64,000 nucleotides of DNA from Erythrobacter sp. HL-111 (lineage in GTDB: Bacteria > Pseudomonadota > Alphaproteobacteria > Sphingomonadales > Sphingomonadaceae), in assembly GCF_900105095.1 (NCBI RefSeq), contig NZ_LT629743.1, positions 1,426,001-1,490,000 on the forward strand, in the 5' to 3' direction. This document shows positions 41,930-50,696 of this stretch, piece by piece (position 1 is the stretch's first letter; every line of letters starts with the position of its first letter). The notes beneath the pieces are model-generated. The model was given only the letters and a program-made list of their open reading frames with translations. It did no database searches and was not told where the DNA came from. The position numbers and the translations under genes were made by a program.

Positions 41930-42715
41930 ATGAACAACACATACATCGTCGGGACGCTCGACGTAGCCGAGCTGGCGTTCCTGCTCTTTTTCGTCTTCTT
42001 CATCGCCCTCGTGGTCTATCTCAACCGGGAAAGCCGCCGCGAAGGCTACCCGGTCGAGGACGAACAGACCGGGCGGGTCGACACCTGGCCGCTCAGCCAG
42101 GGCGACAAGAAGGTCTTCAAGCTGCCCCACGGGCGCGGGGTCTACATCCCCGAGGACGTGCCGCGGGACGACTTCAAGATTCCCGCCGTGCAGGCCTTCA
42201 ACGCCGCCGGCGCGCCCTGGGTTCCGACCGGCAACCCGATGAAGGACGGTCTCGGCCCGGCCGCCTTTGCCAAGCGCGCGGACTATCCCGACCTCACCCA
42301 TGACGGCCGGCCCCGGATCGTGCCGATCGGCAACAGCCACGAACTCACGGTCTCGCCGAACGATCCGGCACTGATCGGCTGGCCGGTGATCGCCGCGGAC
42401 AAGAAGGTCGCCGGCAGGGTCACCGACATCTGGGTCGACCAGTCCGAACACATCATCCGCTATCTCGAGATCGAGACCAATGCGGGCGACAGGGTGCTTG
42501 CCCCGATGTTCGTCTGCGCGGTGCAGAAGAAGGGCTTCTTCGACGACAAGCCCGAACAGGTCGAGATTTCGGCGATCACCTCACAGCAGTTCGCGGATGT
42601 CCCGCGGCTCGAAACACCCGGCCAGGTCACCCGCTACGAAGAGGACAAGATCATGGCCTATTATGGCGGCGGCTACATGTACGCGACGCCGGAAAGGGCG
42701 GAACCATGGATTTGA
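41930..42715 (+). CDS. puhA: photosynthetic reaction centre H subunit
   Basis: 261 residues. One N-terminal membrane helix (LDVAELAFLLFFVFFIALVVYL), then a cytoplasmic beta-barrel (PRC-barrel) domain with VKKVAGRV-type strands (DKKVAGRVTDIWVDQSEHIIRYLEI). The N-terminus binds LM; the barrel caps the QB proton pathway. Good ribosome site GAGAGGA. Overlaps puhB. Confidence 0.97.
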   Translation: MNNTYIVGTLDVAELAFLLFFVFFIALVVYLNRESRREGYPVEDEQTGRVDTWPLSQGDKKVFKLPHGRGVYIPEDVPRDDFKIPAVQAFNAAGAPWVPTGNPMKDGLGPAAFAKRADYPDLTHDGRPRIVPIGNSHELTVSPNDPALIGWPVIAADKKVAGRVTDIWVDQSEHIIRYLEIETNAGDRVLAPMFVCAVQKKGFFDDKPEQVEISAITSQQFADVPRLETPGQVTRYEEDKIMAYYGGGYMYATPERAEPWI

Positions 42716-43479
42716 TGACGAAAACCCGGCCCCAGGCGGACCCGGCGCTGCACGAAAAGCCGCGCTTCGACCCGCCCGAGCTCGAGAATGCCGGGCCGAC
42801 CGCGCACGGCGACCCGATGGGCACCCCGGCAGCGGACGAACGGATCCTGTGGAAGGGACGGCCCGACCGGCGCGTGCTTGCCCGCACCGCCTTCCACACC
42901 CGCAGCGTCGCCATCTACTTCGCCCTGCTCGTCGGGTTCTCGCTCGCGATGGGCAATTACCAGAGCGCCGCGATCATCACCGCCCTCGGCATCGCCGGGC
43001 TCGGCGTGCTCAACCTGCTCGCCTGGCTCAGCGTCCGCAGCACGCTCTACATCCTGACCGATGCGCGGCTGATCATGCGGATCGGCATCGCGATCGAGAC
43101 GCGGATCAACGTCCCGCTGAAGCAAATCTCGGCCGCGCATCTCAAGCAGCGCGGGCGCGATCACGGCGATATCGCTGTCGAACTGAAGGGCGAGCGCCTG
43201 CTCGGCTATCTGCTGATGTGGCCGCACGTCCGCCCGTTCCGGCTCGCCCGGCCCGAGCCGATGCTGCGCGGCATCGCCGAACCCGAGAAGGTTGCCCGCC
43301 TGATGGCCGATGCCCGCGCGCAATACGGCGCGATCGAGCGGAATTTGATCGAGATCAAGGAAGCGGGGACCGCGCCCGCTAGGCAGGGGCACGGCTCCCA
43401 TGCCCACGCGCGGACCGGCGCTCCCGCTGCCGAGGCGAAGGAAATGTCGGACACAGGTCTGAAAGGAGCCCCCGCATGA
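42706..43479 (+). CDS. puhB: photosynthetic complex assembly protein PuhB
   Basis: 257-residue membrane protein with a bacterial PH-like domain (ERILWKGRPDRRVLARTAF ... TDARLIMRIGIAIETRINVPLKQISAAHL) and helices between. In Rhodobacter PuhB is needed for efficient reaction-centre assembly. The start at 42706 has AAAGGG upstream; ATG at 42715 overlapping the puhA stop is an alternative. A disordered His/Ala-rich tail ends the protein. Confidence 0.94.
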   Translation: MDLMTKTRPQADPALHEKPRFDPPELENAGPTAHGDPMGTPAADERILWKGRPDRRVLARTAFHTRSVAIYFALLVGFSLAMGNYQSAAIITALGIAGLGVLNLLAWLSVRSTLYILTDARLIMRIGIAIETRINVPLKQISAAHLKQRGRDHGDIAVELKGERLLGYLLMWPHVRPFRLARPEPMLRGIAEPEKVARLMADARAQYGAIERNLIEIKEAGTAPARQGHGSHAHARTGAPAAEAKEMSDTGLKGAPA

Positions 43480-43955
43480 TCGTTCGCACCTATGAAGAGG
43501 ACGAAATCACCGTCCACCGCGTTCCGCTGCTGCTGATGGGCGGGCTGGTCGCGATCAGCCTCGCGCTGACGGCCTCGGTGACGATGGGCTTCTTCGAGCG
43601 CACGTCCGATCCCGTGGTGCTGCGCGCCGAGGCGGGCACCCAGGCCGCAACGACGCGCGACCTGTTCTTCTTCGACGAGGCCGACGGCTCGGTCCGCGTC
43701 GAGGATGCGGCAAGCGGCGTCGAGGTGGCCCGGTTCGGCGTCGGGTACGGCGGCTTCGTGCGCTCGACCGTCCGCAGCCTCGTCCACCAGCGCCGCATCC
43801 GCGGGATCGGGGCCGATGTGCCGTTCGAACTGGTCGAATGGGACAACGGCAACCTCACCCTGCGCGACGAGACCACCGGTTCCACACTCGAACTCGACTA
43901 TTTCGGCAAGGACAACCGCCGGGTCTTCGCCGAAATGCTCGAAGGGGTGAAGTGA
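43476..43955 (+). CDS. puhC: photosynthetic complex assembly protein PuhC
   Basis: 159 residues. An N-terminal membrane anchor ([25 protein letters not shown]) is followed by a periplasmic domain with the family pattern [44 protein letters not shown]. PuhC supports LH1 and reaction-centre assembly. AAAGGAG precedes the ATG, which overlaps the puhB stop as ATGA. Confidence 0.94.
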   Translation: MIVRTYEEDEITVHRVPLLLMGGLVAISLALTASVTMGFFERTSDPVVLRAEAGTQAATTRDLFFFDEADGSVRVEDAASGVEVARFGVGYGGFVRSTVRSLVHQRRIRGIGADVPFELVEWDNGNLTLRDETTGSTLELDYFGKDNRRVFAEMLEGVK

Positions 43956-44284
43956 TGGCCACCCGCCCGATCGACGACGCCGCCATCCGCGCCGTGCCGA
44001 CCGCAAGGCGGTTCGACATCCCCTGCACGATCACGGTCGAACAGAGCTCGGAGCATTTCCATGCCCATGTCGAACTGGCCGGCGATGTCGCACTGGAACC
44101 GGGCGACAAGGTCCGGGTGCATGGCGACCCGATCACGATCCCCTTCGGCCAGAGCGCCGTGTTCGAACGCGCCGCGACGGTGACCCGGGCCGGGCCCGTC
44201 ACCCGCGCGCTCACCCGCCTCGCGGCCTATTTCGATCTCAAGGAACTCTACGAGGTGAGCTTCAATCCCGGGAGGATCAAATGA
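43955..44284 (+). CDS. conserved PGC protein between puhC and acsF
   Basis: 109 residues, soluble-looking, with a beta-rich N-terminal half ([38 protein letters not shown]) and a short helical C-terminal half ([18 protein letters not shown]). Function unknown. Its TGATG overlap with puhC and ATGA overlap with acsF place it firmly in the operon. A small ORF at this position is, as far as I recall, common in other PGCs. A role with the AcsF cyclase or in complex assembly is plausible but unproven. Confidence 0.8.
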   Translation: MATRPIDDAAIRAVPTARRFDIPCTITVEQSSEHFHAHVELAGDVALEPGDKVRVHGDPITIPFGQSAVFERAATVTRAGPVTRALTRLAAYFDLKELYEVSFNPGRIK

Positions 44285-45342
44285 ACGCCTACAAGCCGAT
44301 GACCAGCGAAGAGGCGATGGCCCTCGCCACGCAGGACACGATGCTGACCCCGCGATTCTACACCACGGATTTCGATGCGCTGGACGCGATCGACGTTTCC
44401 CCGGTGCGGGAGGAATGGGACGCGCTGATCGACGAGATGATCGGCGACCCCAACAAGAAGCACTTCCGGCACAATGACAGCTTCAAGGGCGTGATCGAGG
44501 GGCTCGAGCCCGAACTGCGCAAGGAATTCACCGATTTCCTCGTCAGCTCGATGACCTCGGAATTTTCCGGCTGCGTGCTCTATGCCGAAATCGCCAAGCG
44601 GACCAAGAATCCCGACGTCAAGCAGCTGTTCAAGCTGCTCGCCCGGGACGAAAGCCGCCACGCGGGCTTCATCAACGAAAGCCTCAAGGATGCGGGCATC
44701 GGGGTCGATCTCGGCTATCTGACGCGGACCAAGAAATACACCTATTTCAAGCCGAAGTTCATCTTCTACGCGGTCTACCTGTCGGAGAAGATCGGCTACG
44801 CCCGCTACATCACGATCTACCGCCATCTCGCCGCGAACCCGCAGCACAAGTTCCACCCGATCTTCGACTGGTTCCTCGAATGGTGCAACGACGAGTTCCG
44901 TCACGGCGAGGCCTTCGCCATGCTGCTGCGGTCGGACCCCAAGCTGCTGCAGGGCGCGAACAAGCTGTGGGTGCGTTTCTTCCTGCTGTCGGTCTATGCG
45001 ACCATGTACGTGCGCGACCATGCCCGGCCCGCCTTCCACAAGGCGCTCGGGGTCGATCCGACCGAATATGACTACAAGGTGTTCTCGATCTGCAACCAGA
45101 TCAGCCGCCAGGTCTTCCCGGTCGAACTCGACATCGACGACCCCGCGTTCCGCCGGCAGATGGAGGCCCTGCGCCTCGCCGCCTGCCGGATCGAGGACGG
45201 CAAGGAACAGGGCGGCATCGGCGGCCTCGCCAAGCGCGTGAGCGGGATGGCGGGGGCCGGCTGGGCCTTCGCGCGGATGTATTTCCACCGCACCCGGCCC
45301 AACGCCCTGCCGCAATCGGTCAGGCTGCGTCCCGCATGGTGA
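44281..45342 (+). CDS. acsF: Mg-protoporphyrin IX monomethyl ester oxidative cyclase (aerobic)
   Basis: 353-residue di-iron monooxygenase that forms ring E with O2. Two carboxylate-bridged iron motifs are visible: DESRH ([11 protein letters not shown]) and EFRH ([12 protein letters not shown]), each ExxH-type, with further Glu in [16 protein letters not shown]. The presence of AcsF and absence of BchE in the window mean ring closure depends on oxygen. ATGA overlap with the 109-residue ORF; puhE begins inside its last codons. Confidence 0.97.
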   Translation: MNAYKPMTSEEAMALATQDTMLTPRFYTTDFDALDAIDVSPVREEWDALIDEMIGDPNKKHFRHNDSFKGVIEGLEPELRKEFTDFLVSSMTSEFSGCVLYAEIAKRTKNPDVKQLFKLLARDESRHAGFINESLKDAGIGVDLGYLTRTKKYTYFKPKFIFYAVYLSEKIGYARYITIYRHLAANPQHKFHPIFDWFLEWCNDEFRHGEAFAMLLRSDPKLLQGANKLWVRFFLLSVYATMYVRDHARPAFHKALGVDPTEYDYKVFSICNQISRQVFPVELDIDDPAFRRQMEALRLAACRIEDGKEQGGIGGLAKRVSGMAGAGWAFARMYFHRTRPNALPQSVRLRPAW

Positions 45343-46163
45343 GCTGGAGCGGCCATGTTGTCCCGTTCATCGTGACGGTGGCGGTCTGGTTCGTCGCGAC
45401 GGGGCTCGTCGCGTGGGCCGACAATCGCGAGCGCGCGACCTTCTCGCGCAGCCTCGCGATCGGTGGGGCGGGGGGAATCCTCGGCCTCATCGTCATCCTC
45501 GTCGCCTCGCAATCGGTTTCGGTTCCGGGGGTGTACGTCGCCTTCATCGGCGCGCTGATGGTGTGGGGCTGGCATGAGATCGGCTTTCTCACCGGCGCCT
45601 CGGCCGGCCCGCGGCGCGAGCCGATCGCGCCGGGCGTGCGCGGGCTCGAGCGGTTCCGGCAGGCGAGCGCGACGGTCATGCACCACGAGGTCGCGCTCGC
45701 GCTGACAGTCCTGCTCCTGATCTCGCTGTCGTGGAATGCGCCGAACCAGGTCGGGGCGATGGTGTTCGTGCTGATGTTCGGCCTGCGCCTGTCGTCGAAG
45801 ATCAACCTGTTCGTGGGCGTGCCCAACACCACGACCGAAATGCTCCCGCCGCATCTCGACTATCTCAAGACCTATTTCGGCGCGAACCGCATGACCGGCC
45901 TGCTCGCCCTGTCGATCGTCGCGATCCTCGGCCTTGCCTGGTGGTTCGCCGCGCTCGCGATCGCCGCTCCGGTGGGCAGCGCGCAGATGGTCGGGGCGAG
46001 CCTGCTCTTCACCTTGTGCGTGCTCGGGGCGCTCGAACACGTGTTTCTCGCCCTGCCGTTTCGCGACGGCATGCTGTGGGGCTGGGCCCTGCCCGCGCGC
46101 CGGCGCGACATGGCGCTTCGGGCACCCGCGCCCGCCCCATCCATCCGGAACGACAGACGATAA
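45336..46163 (+). CDS. puhE: photosynthetic complex assembly protein PuhE
   Basis: 275-residue integral membrane protein (DUF3623) with about seven helices. Conserved stretch [20 protein letters not shown] and [26 protein letters not shown]. In Rhodobacter it influences Bchl level and complex assembly; mechanism unknown. Overlaps acsF by 7 bp; 23 bp before hemA. Confidence 0.95.
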   Translation: MVSWSGHVVPFIVTVAVWFVATGLVAWADNRERATFSRSLAIGGAGGILGLIVILVASQSVSVPGVYVAFIGALMVWGWHEIGFLTGASAGPRREPIAPGVRGLERFRQASATVMHHEVALALTVLLLISLSWNAPNQVGAMVFVLMFGLRLSSKINLFVGVPNTTTEMLPPHLDYLKTYFGANRMTGLLALSIVAILGLAWWFAALAIAAPVGSAQMVGASLLFTLCVLGALEHVFLALPFRDGMLWGWALPARRRDMALRAPAPAPSIRNDRR

Positions 46164-46186
46164 GAATGCATCAAGAGGGACTGCCC

Positions 46187-47410
46187 ATGGACTACGAAGC
46201 TTTTTTCGCCAGCGAGCTCGATGGCGTGCGCGCGGAAGGGCGCTACCGCGTGTTCACCGACATCAAGCGGCACCGCGGGCGGTTCCCGCACGCGACGCGC
46301 TTCGTCGGCGAAACGGACACGCAGGCGGTCACCGTCTGGTGCTCGAACGACTATCTCGGCATGGGCCAGCATCCCAAGGTGCTCGAGGCGATGCACGCCA
46401 CGCTCGAGGAATGCGGCGCGGGTGCCGGGGGCACGCGCAACATCTCGGGCACGAACCACTACCATGTCGAACTCGAGGCGGAACTCGCCGACCTTCACGG
46501 CAAGGAAGCGGCGCTGCTGTTCACCAGCGGCTATGTCTCGAACTGGGCGGGCATCGGCACGCTGGCCGCACGCATCCCGGACTGCGTGGTGTTTTCCGAT
46601 GCGCTCAACCACGCCTCGATGATCGAGGGCATCCGCTATTCGCGCGCGCCCTACAAGATCTTCCGCCACAATGACGTCGAGCATCTCGACCAGCTCCTGT
46701 CCGATTACGGGCCGGAGGTTCCCAAGCTGGTCGCCTTCGAGAGCGTCTATTCGATGGACGGCGACATCGCCCCCATCGCCGACATCCTCGACGTGTGCGA
46801 GAAACACGGGGCGATGAGCTATATCGACGAGGTCCACGCCGTCGGCCTCTACGGCCCGCGCGGCGGCGGGATCGCCGAGCGCGAAGGGCTGATGGACCGG
46901 ATCACCGTGATCGAGGGCACGCTCGGCAAGGCCTTCGGGGTCATGGGCGGCTATATCGCGGCCTCGGCGAACCTCGTCGATTTCGTCCGCAGCTTCGCCA
47001 GCGGCTTCATCTTCTCGACCGCCCTGCCCCCGGCCGTCGCCGCCGGCGCGGCGGCGAGCATCCGGCACCTCAAGGAAAGCAACGAGGAGCGCGAACGGCA
47101 CCAGGATCGGGTCGCCCAGGTAAGGCGCAAGCTCGACATCATGGGCATCCCCCACCTCGCCAATCCGAGCCACATCATCCCGGTGATGGTGGGCGACGCG
47201 CACAAGTGCAAGCGGATCAGCGACTGGCTGATGGACAATCACGGCATCTACGTGCAGCCGATCAACTACCCGACCGTGCCGGTGGGGACCGAGCGGCTTC
47301 GGCTGACCCCTTCGCCGGTCCACAGCGACGGCGACATCGACCGGCTGATCAACGCGCTGTCCGAGATCTGGTCCCAGTGCGAGCTGGCGCGGATGGCGAC
47401 CGCGGCCTGA
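46187..47410 (+). CDS. hemA: 5-aminolevulinate synthase
   Basis: PLP enzyme of the Shemin (C4) pathway: glycine plus succinyl-CoA to 5-aminolevulinate, the first committed tetrapyrrole step. 407 residues. The PLP-binding Lys248 is in [26 protein letters not shown] and [17 protein letters not shown] are also present. The start MDYEAFF is chosen because GAGGG is 8 nt upstream; an ATG seven codons earlier lacks this. It ends the PGC and ties precursor supply to photosystem expression. Confidence 0.97.
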   Translation: MDYEAFFASELDGVRAEGRYRVFTDIKRHRGRFPHATRFVGETDTQAVTVWCSNDYLGMGQHPKVLEAMHATLEECGAGAGGTRNISGTNHYHVELEAELADLHGKEAALLFTSGYVSNWAGIGTLAARIPDCVVFSDALNHASMIEGIRYSRAPYKIFRHNDVEHLDQLLSDYGPEVPKLVAFESVYSMDGDIAPIADILDVCEKHGAMSYIDEVHAVGLYGPRGGGIAEREGLMDRITVIEGTLGKAFGVMGGYIAASANLVDFVRSFASGFIFSTALPPAVAAGAAASIRHLKESNEERERHQDRVAQVRRKLDIMGIPHLANPSHIIPVMVGDAHKCKRISDWLMDNHGIYVQPINYPTVPVGTERLRLTPSPVHSDGDIDRLINALSEIWSQCELARMATAA

Positions 47411-47449
47411 TCGCCGAACGAGTTTCCGCCCCGGGGCGGGAGGGGCGAC

Positions 47450-47479
47450 AGGGGCGGCGGCCTTTGGCCTGCCGCCCCT
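47450..47479. terminator. bidirectional hairpin between hemA and cytochrome c
   Basis: Stem AGGGGCGGC/GCCGCCCCT (47450-47458 and 47471-47479) with inner GGCC-TTT-GGCC pairs and a single bulged T. It lies 40 bp after the hemA stop in a convergent gap. No long T-tract. Confidence 0.65.
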
Positions 47480-47517
47480 TCATCGCTCGACTGTTCCCGG
47501 CGGCGCAGCGCGTCGTC

Positions 47518-47547
47518 CCGATCAGACTTCGATCCGATCAGACTTCG
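47518..47547. repeat. 14-bp direct duplication at the cytochrome c 3' end
   Basis: CCGATCAGACTTCG occurs at 47518-47531 and again at 47534-47547. The second copy contains the stop codon and last codons of the leftward cytochrome gene, so the tail of the gene has been duplicated just beyond its stop. Confidence 0.7.
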
Positions 47548-48041
47548 CCGTTCGCCTCGAGATAAGCGATGAGATCCGCGCGGTCCTGCGGGTCCTTGAT
47601 CCCCTGGAAGGCCATGCGCGTGCCGGGGAGATACTCCTGCGGCGCGACCAGGTAGTCGAACAGCACTTCCCTGCTCCAGGTAATGTCGCTGTTCCTGTTG
47701 GCGTCCGAGTAGTTGAAGTCCGCGACCGAACCGGCTTCCCGTCCGACGACGTCGTGAAGATGCGGACCGACGCGGTTCCTTCCCTCCTCCATCGCGTGGC
47801 AGGCCATGCATTTGGTGAAGACCGTCTTGCCGGCCGCGGCATCGGGCGCAAGATCATCGAGGGCGACTTCGGCGAGATCGGGTCGGGCCTCGGGTTCGGG
47901 GGCAGGCGGCGGGGCCGGCTCGGCTTCGACCGTTTCGGCCCTGTCCGCCGGACCGGCCTCTTCGTCCGCCTGCCCGCCGCAGGCCGCAAGGGCAAGACCG
48001 CTGCCGAGCAGCAGGGTGGTCATCGCAGTGCGCTTGTTCAT
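47538..48041 (-). CDS. lipid-anchored c-type cytochrome
   Basis: 167 residues. A lipoprotein signal (MNKRTAMTTLLLGSGLALAAC, lipid Cys21) is followed by an acidic Pro/Ala/Glu-rich tether (about 22-65) and a class I cytochrome c domain with the haem motif CMACH (78-82) and probable axial Met143 (GTRMAF), close to cytochrome c2/cy type. Start supported by GAGGAG just upstream. It lies directly beyond the PGC in a cluster without pufC, so it is a good candidate for the periplasmic electron donor to the reaction centre (inference). No gene symbol is assigned because c2 and cy types cannot be separated here. Confidence 0.9.
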   Translation of the reverse strand: MNKRTAMTTLLLGSGLALAACGGQADEEAGPADRAETVEAEPAPPPAPEPEARPDLAEVALDDLAPDAAAGKTVFTKCMACHAMEEGRNRVGPHLHDVVGREAGSVADFNYSDANRNSDITWSREVLFDYLVAPQEYLPGTRMAFQGIKDPQDRADLIAYLEANGEV

Positions 48042-48141
48042 GCTCCTCTTCTCCCTCCCTACCGTCATGGCCATGCAGAGCATACCGCATGACGTTTCAT
48101 CCAACGAGCGGAAAACGGGATGTTTCCGGGGGTCCAATGCA

Positions 48142-48177
48142 AAAGGGGCCGGTGCGGCTTCCCGCACCGGCCCCTTT
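48142..48177 (-). terminator. strong terminator downstream of the pseudoazurin-like gene
   Basis: Perfect 16-bp stem with a CTTC loop, arms 48142-48157 and 48162-48177. On the minus strand it ends in CCCCTTTTGC, a T-tract. It separates the cupredoxin gene from the cytochrome gene, so they are probably separate transcripts. Confidence 0.85.
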
Positions 48178-48206
48178 CCCAAAGGCCTGTCGGCAAGGCG
48201 AAAGCC

Positions 48207-48803
48207 TTACGAGGAGAACATGCCCTCGCTTTCGGCCTGTTCGAAGATCTCGTTGAATTCGCGGCCGGCGAGACCCGGATGGCTCGCCGCCTTGGCGTCT
48301 TCGAGATTCGCGGTCATGCCTTCGCCCTTGACGACGATCATGCCGATCATGCCCGCGGCGTAGTGCGGCACGCACTTGTAGCCGTAAATGCCCGGGGTCG
48401 GCAGGACGTAGCTGACTTCCTCGTTGATCTCGCCTTCCCAGCCTTCGACGCCGGCAGGCATCATTTCGGGGATCGACGAGGACTGGTGGGTCGGATCGGT
48501 CGGCACGAAGGTGACGGTGTCGCCCACTTCGGCGGTGATCAGGCGCGGCTTGAAGACCTGCAGCCCGCTGCCGTCGGGGTCACGGGTGAGCATCTCGACT
48601 TCGTGCACGGTGCCGTTCGCTTCGACTTCGGGAACCGCGGCGACTTCCTCTTCGGCAGGGGCAGTCTCTTCGGCGACCGGCGCGGCCTCGGCTTCCTCGG
48701 TTTCCTCGGCGGCCGGGGCGGGTTCCTGATTGCCGCCACCGCAGGCCGACAGCGTCACGAGGCTGGCGAGCGCCACGGCGCTAAGGAGAGTGGTACGCTT
48801 CAT
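48207..48803 (-). CDS. pseudoazurin-like blue-copper lipoprotein
   Basis: 198 residues. Lipoprotein signal with Cys21 (MKRTTLLSAVALASLVTLSAC), an acidic Glu/Ala-rich tether (about 25-63), then a cupredoxin domain closest to pseudoazurin: HEVEMLTRDPDG, GDTVTFVPTDPTHQS, YGYKCVPHYAAGMIG. All four type-1 copper ligands are present: His106, Cys144, His147 and Met152. A C-terminal extension of about 35 residues follows. Small copper proteins of this class carry electrons between periplasmic redox partners. The same tether design as the adjacent cytochrome suggests alternative donors to one acceptor, possibly copper-dependent. Confidence 0.9.
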   Translation of the reverse strand: MKRTTLLSAVALASLVTLSACGGGNQEPAPAAEETEEAEAAPVAEETAPAEEEVAAVPEVEANGTVHEVEMLTRDPDGSGLQVFKPRLITAEVGDTVTFVPTDPTHQSSSIPEMMPAGVEGWEGEINEEVSYVLPTPGIYGYKCVPHYAAGMIGMIVVKGEGMTANLEDAKAASHPGLAGREFNEIFEQAESEGMFSS

Positions 48804-48833
48804 GATGGATTTTCCCTCTTTGGACTAAAACCT

Positions 48834-48849
48834 CCCGCGAAGCCGCGGG
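48834..48849 (-). other. leader hairpin of the pseudoazurin-like gene
   Basis: CCCGCG-AAGC-CGCGGG, about 31 bp upstream of the start codon on the minus strand. It could be part of the mRNA leader. The surrounding gap (48804-49048) shows no gene. Confidence 0.4.
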
Positions 48850-49048
48850 CATTAAACCAGATTAAAGGCCATGAAAAGCGGGAGCTCGATGCCGATAAGC
48901 TTTCGCGCCCCCACGAACCTCAGACCCGACAACGCACGATGACCGGTGCGTATCTGCAAGGATTGCCCGGACCCGCGGGGGATTGCAAGCCATGCCGCGC
49001 GTCGCGCCGCACCATTGCTCCGGGCGGGCGAGGCGCTAAACAGCGCGC

Positions 49049-49840
49049 ATGGAGACAAAACCGCCCCTGCACGCCCGAATCGTTTTCGGTCTCGCCCTGT
49101 TCATCCCGGTCTATCTCGCCGTCACCGCGCTCGGCACGAAGTTCGGCCTGTGGAGCTGGGAGATCGGCCTCCTCCCGCTGACTTTCGGCGGGGGCGCGTT
49201 GCTGGTCGGTGGAACGGCGCTGCTGGCGATCGTTTCGCTGGTTCTCATCCTGAGGAAACCCCCGCGCGCCGGCTGGCCGCTCGCGCTGATCGCGCTCCTG
49301 ATCCCGCTCGGCTTCGTCGGGCTCGGGCTGTCCGCCGCCGGCAAGGGCAGCGCGAACCCGATCCACGACATCGCGACCGACACCGCCGACCCGCCCCGGT
49401 TCTCGCCCGCCACGCTCGACGCTCGCGCCAGGGTCGGGGCCAACCCGCTCAACGACTATTCCGTGCCGCTGGGCGAGCTCGAAATGTGGCGCTCCGCCGA
49501 CCCGGCGCTTGCGGCGCAGAGCCATGCCGAGGTGATCGCCGAACGTTATCCCGATCTGCGCCCGGTCCCGCTCGGCACCGCTTCGTCCGCCGAGGCGCTG
49601 GAGGCGGTGCGCGCGGCGATGGAGGAACTGGGCCTCGCCGAAATCCGGGTCGATGCGGAAGCGGGCCGGGTCGAAGGCGTCGCCGAGACCTTCTGGTTCG
49701 GCTTCCGCGACGACGTGGTGGCGCGCGTCGCGAACGGCGAGATCGACCTGCGCTCGGTCAGCCGGGTCGGGCAGAGCGACCTCGGCGCCAATGCCGATCG
49801 GCTGCGCGACCTGCGCGCGGCGATCGCCGAACGGTTGTAA
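49049..49840 (+). CDS. DUF1499-type membrane protein
   Basis: 263 residues. Three hydrophobic segments in the first 90 residues, then a soluble domain that resembles DUF1499 (NPIHDIATDTADPPRFS ... WFGFRDDVVARV ... SRVGQSDLGANADRLRDLRAAI). Function unknown; DUF1499 proteins occur widely in alphaproteobacteria and chloroplasts. Convergent with the next gene, with 7 bp between stops. Confidence 0.75.
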   Translation: METKPPLHARIVFGLALFIPVYLAVTALGTKFGLWSWEIGLLPLTFGGGALLVGGTALLAIVSLVLILRKPPRAGWPLALIALLIPLGFVGLGLSAAGKGSANPIHDIATDTADPPRFSPATLDARARVGANPLNDYSVPLGELEMWRSADPALAAQSHAEVIAERYPDLRPVPLGTASSAEALEAVRAAMEELGLAEIRVDAEAGRVEGVAETFWFGFRDDVVARVANGEIDLRSVSRVGQSDLGANADRLRDLRAAIAERL

Positions 49841-49847
49841 CGCGCGA

Positions 49848-50450
49848 TCACCGGAACTGCGCCAGCGCCATCGCGCTGCGCTGGAAGACGGTGAGGACGC
49901 ACAGGCCCGCATAGGCATAGGCGATGACGCCGAACCACGCGGGAAACAGGCACATCAGCGCAAAGACGAGGATCGTCTCGGCCCCTTCGGCAAGACCGGT
50001 CGAATAGAAGAAGCTCTTGCGCCCATGCGCCGCAGTCTCCTCGCCGCGCGTGGCGGCGATGGTGGCGAAAGCGAGGAAACTGACGCCCGTCAGCACGAAG
50101 CTCGCCACCAGCACCAGCGCGGGGAGCGTGTTCGCATCTGCCAGCACGCCGAAGCCGAGCGGGACGGAGACGTAGAAGGCGAAATCGGCGACGATGTCGA
50201 GATAGCCGCCGAAGGCGGTCGGGCCGCGCGCCCGCGCCACCGCCCCGTCGAGCCCGTCGATGAGACGATTGGCGAGGATCAACGCCAGCCCCGCCCCGAT
50301 CGCCCCCGAGGCGATGGCCCCGGCCCCGGCCAGCCCCAGCGCCAGGCCCGCGATCGTCAGCGCGTTGGCGGTGACGCCCAGCCGCGCGAGCGCGCGCCCG
50401 GCGCGGTTCAGGGGCGGGTCGATCAGCGGGCGCAGCTTCGCGTCGAACAC
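49848..50450 (-). CDS. CDP-alcohol phosphatidyltransferase family protein
   Basis: About 200 residues. The family signature D(x2)DG(x2)AR(x8)G(x3)D(x3)D is clear: LIDGLDGAVARARGPTAFGGYLDIVADF, followed by membrane helices. It transfers a phosphoalcohol to or from CDP-diacylglycerol in phospholipid synthesis; the exact alcohol is not readable. The start is placed at GTG 50450 (FDAKLRPLIDPPLNRAG follows; AAAGGGG 9 nt upstream). The open frame extends to 50573 but crosses an operator palindrome, so the longer form is unlikely. Confidence 0.85.
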   Translation of the reverse strand: MFDAKLRPLIDPPLNRAGRALARLGVTANALTIAGLALGLAGAGAIASGAIGAGLALILANRLIDGLDGAVARARGPTAFGGYLDIVADFAFYVSVPLGFGVLADANTLPALVLVASFVLTGVSFLAFATIAATRGEETAAHGRKSFFYSTGLAEGAETILVFALMCLFPAWFGVIAYAYAGLCVLTVFQRSAMALAQFR

Positions 50451-50477
50451 GCCCCTAGGCCCCTTTCGCGGGCCGAA

Positions 50478-50508
50478 AAGGTGACAAAGTTGACACCCTG
50501 TCAACTTT
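50478..50508. promoter_or_regulatory. perfect operator palindrome upstream of the phosphatidyltransferase
   Basis: AAAGTTGACA-CCC-TGTCAACTTT (50486-50508): 10-bp arms without mismatch and a 3-bp centre. A third half-site, AAGGTGACA, abuts it at 50478-50486. The central 21 bp agree at 19 positions with 792-812. Position 36 bp upstream of the GTG start fits a repressor or activator site. Regulator unknown. Confidence 0.6.
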
Positions 50509-50696
50509 ACCCTCGCCCCGCAAGGCCCTGTATTCACGAAGAAATGCGCGAAAAAACGGCAGCGGACGGACACGCGGGCGGAGGCGAAAAGGCATCATCT
50601 GCTCCATTCGGCCCCGCTCTTCGGGGGCAGCGGCGGGGGATAGCGCGCCGGACCGGCGTAGGAAAGAACGGGGCGCGCCGCGCGCCCGGCCCCGCC

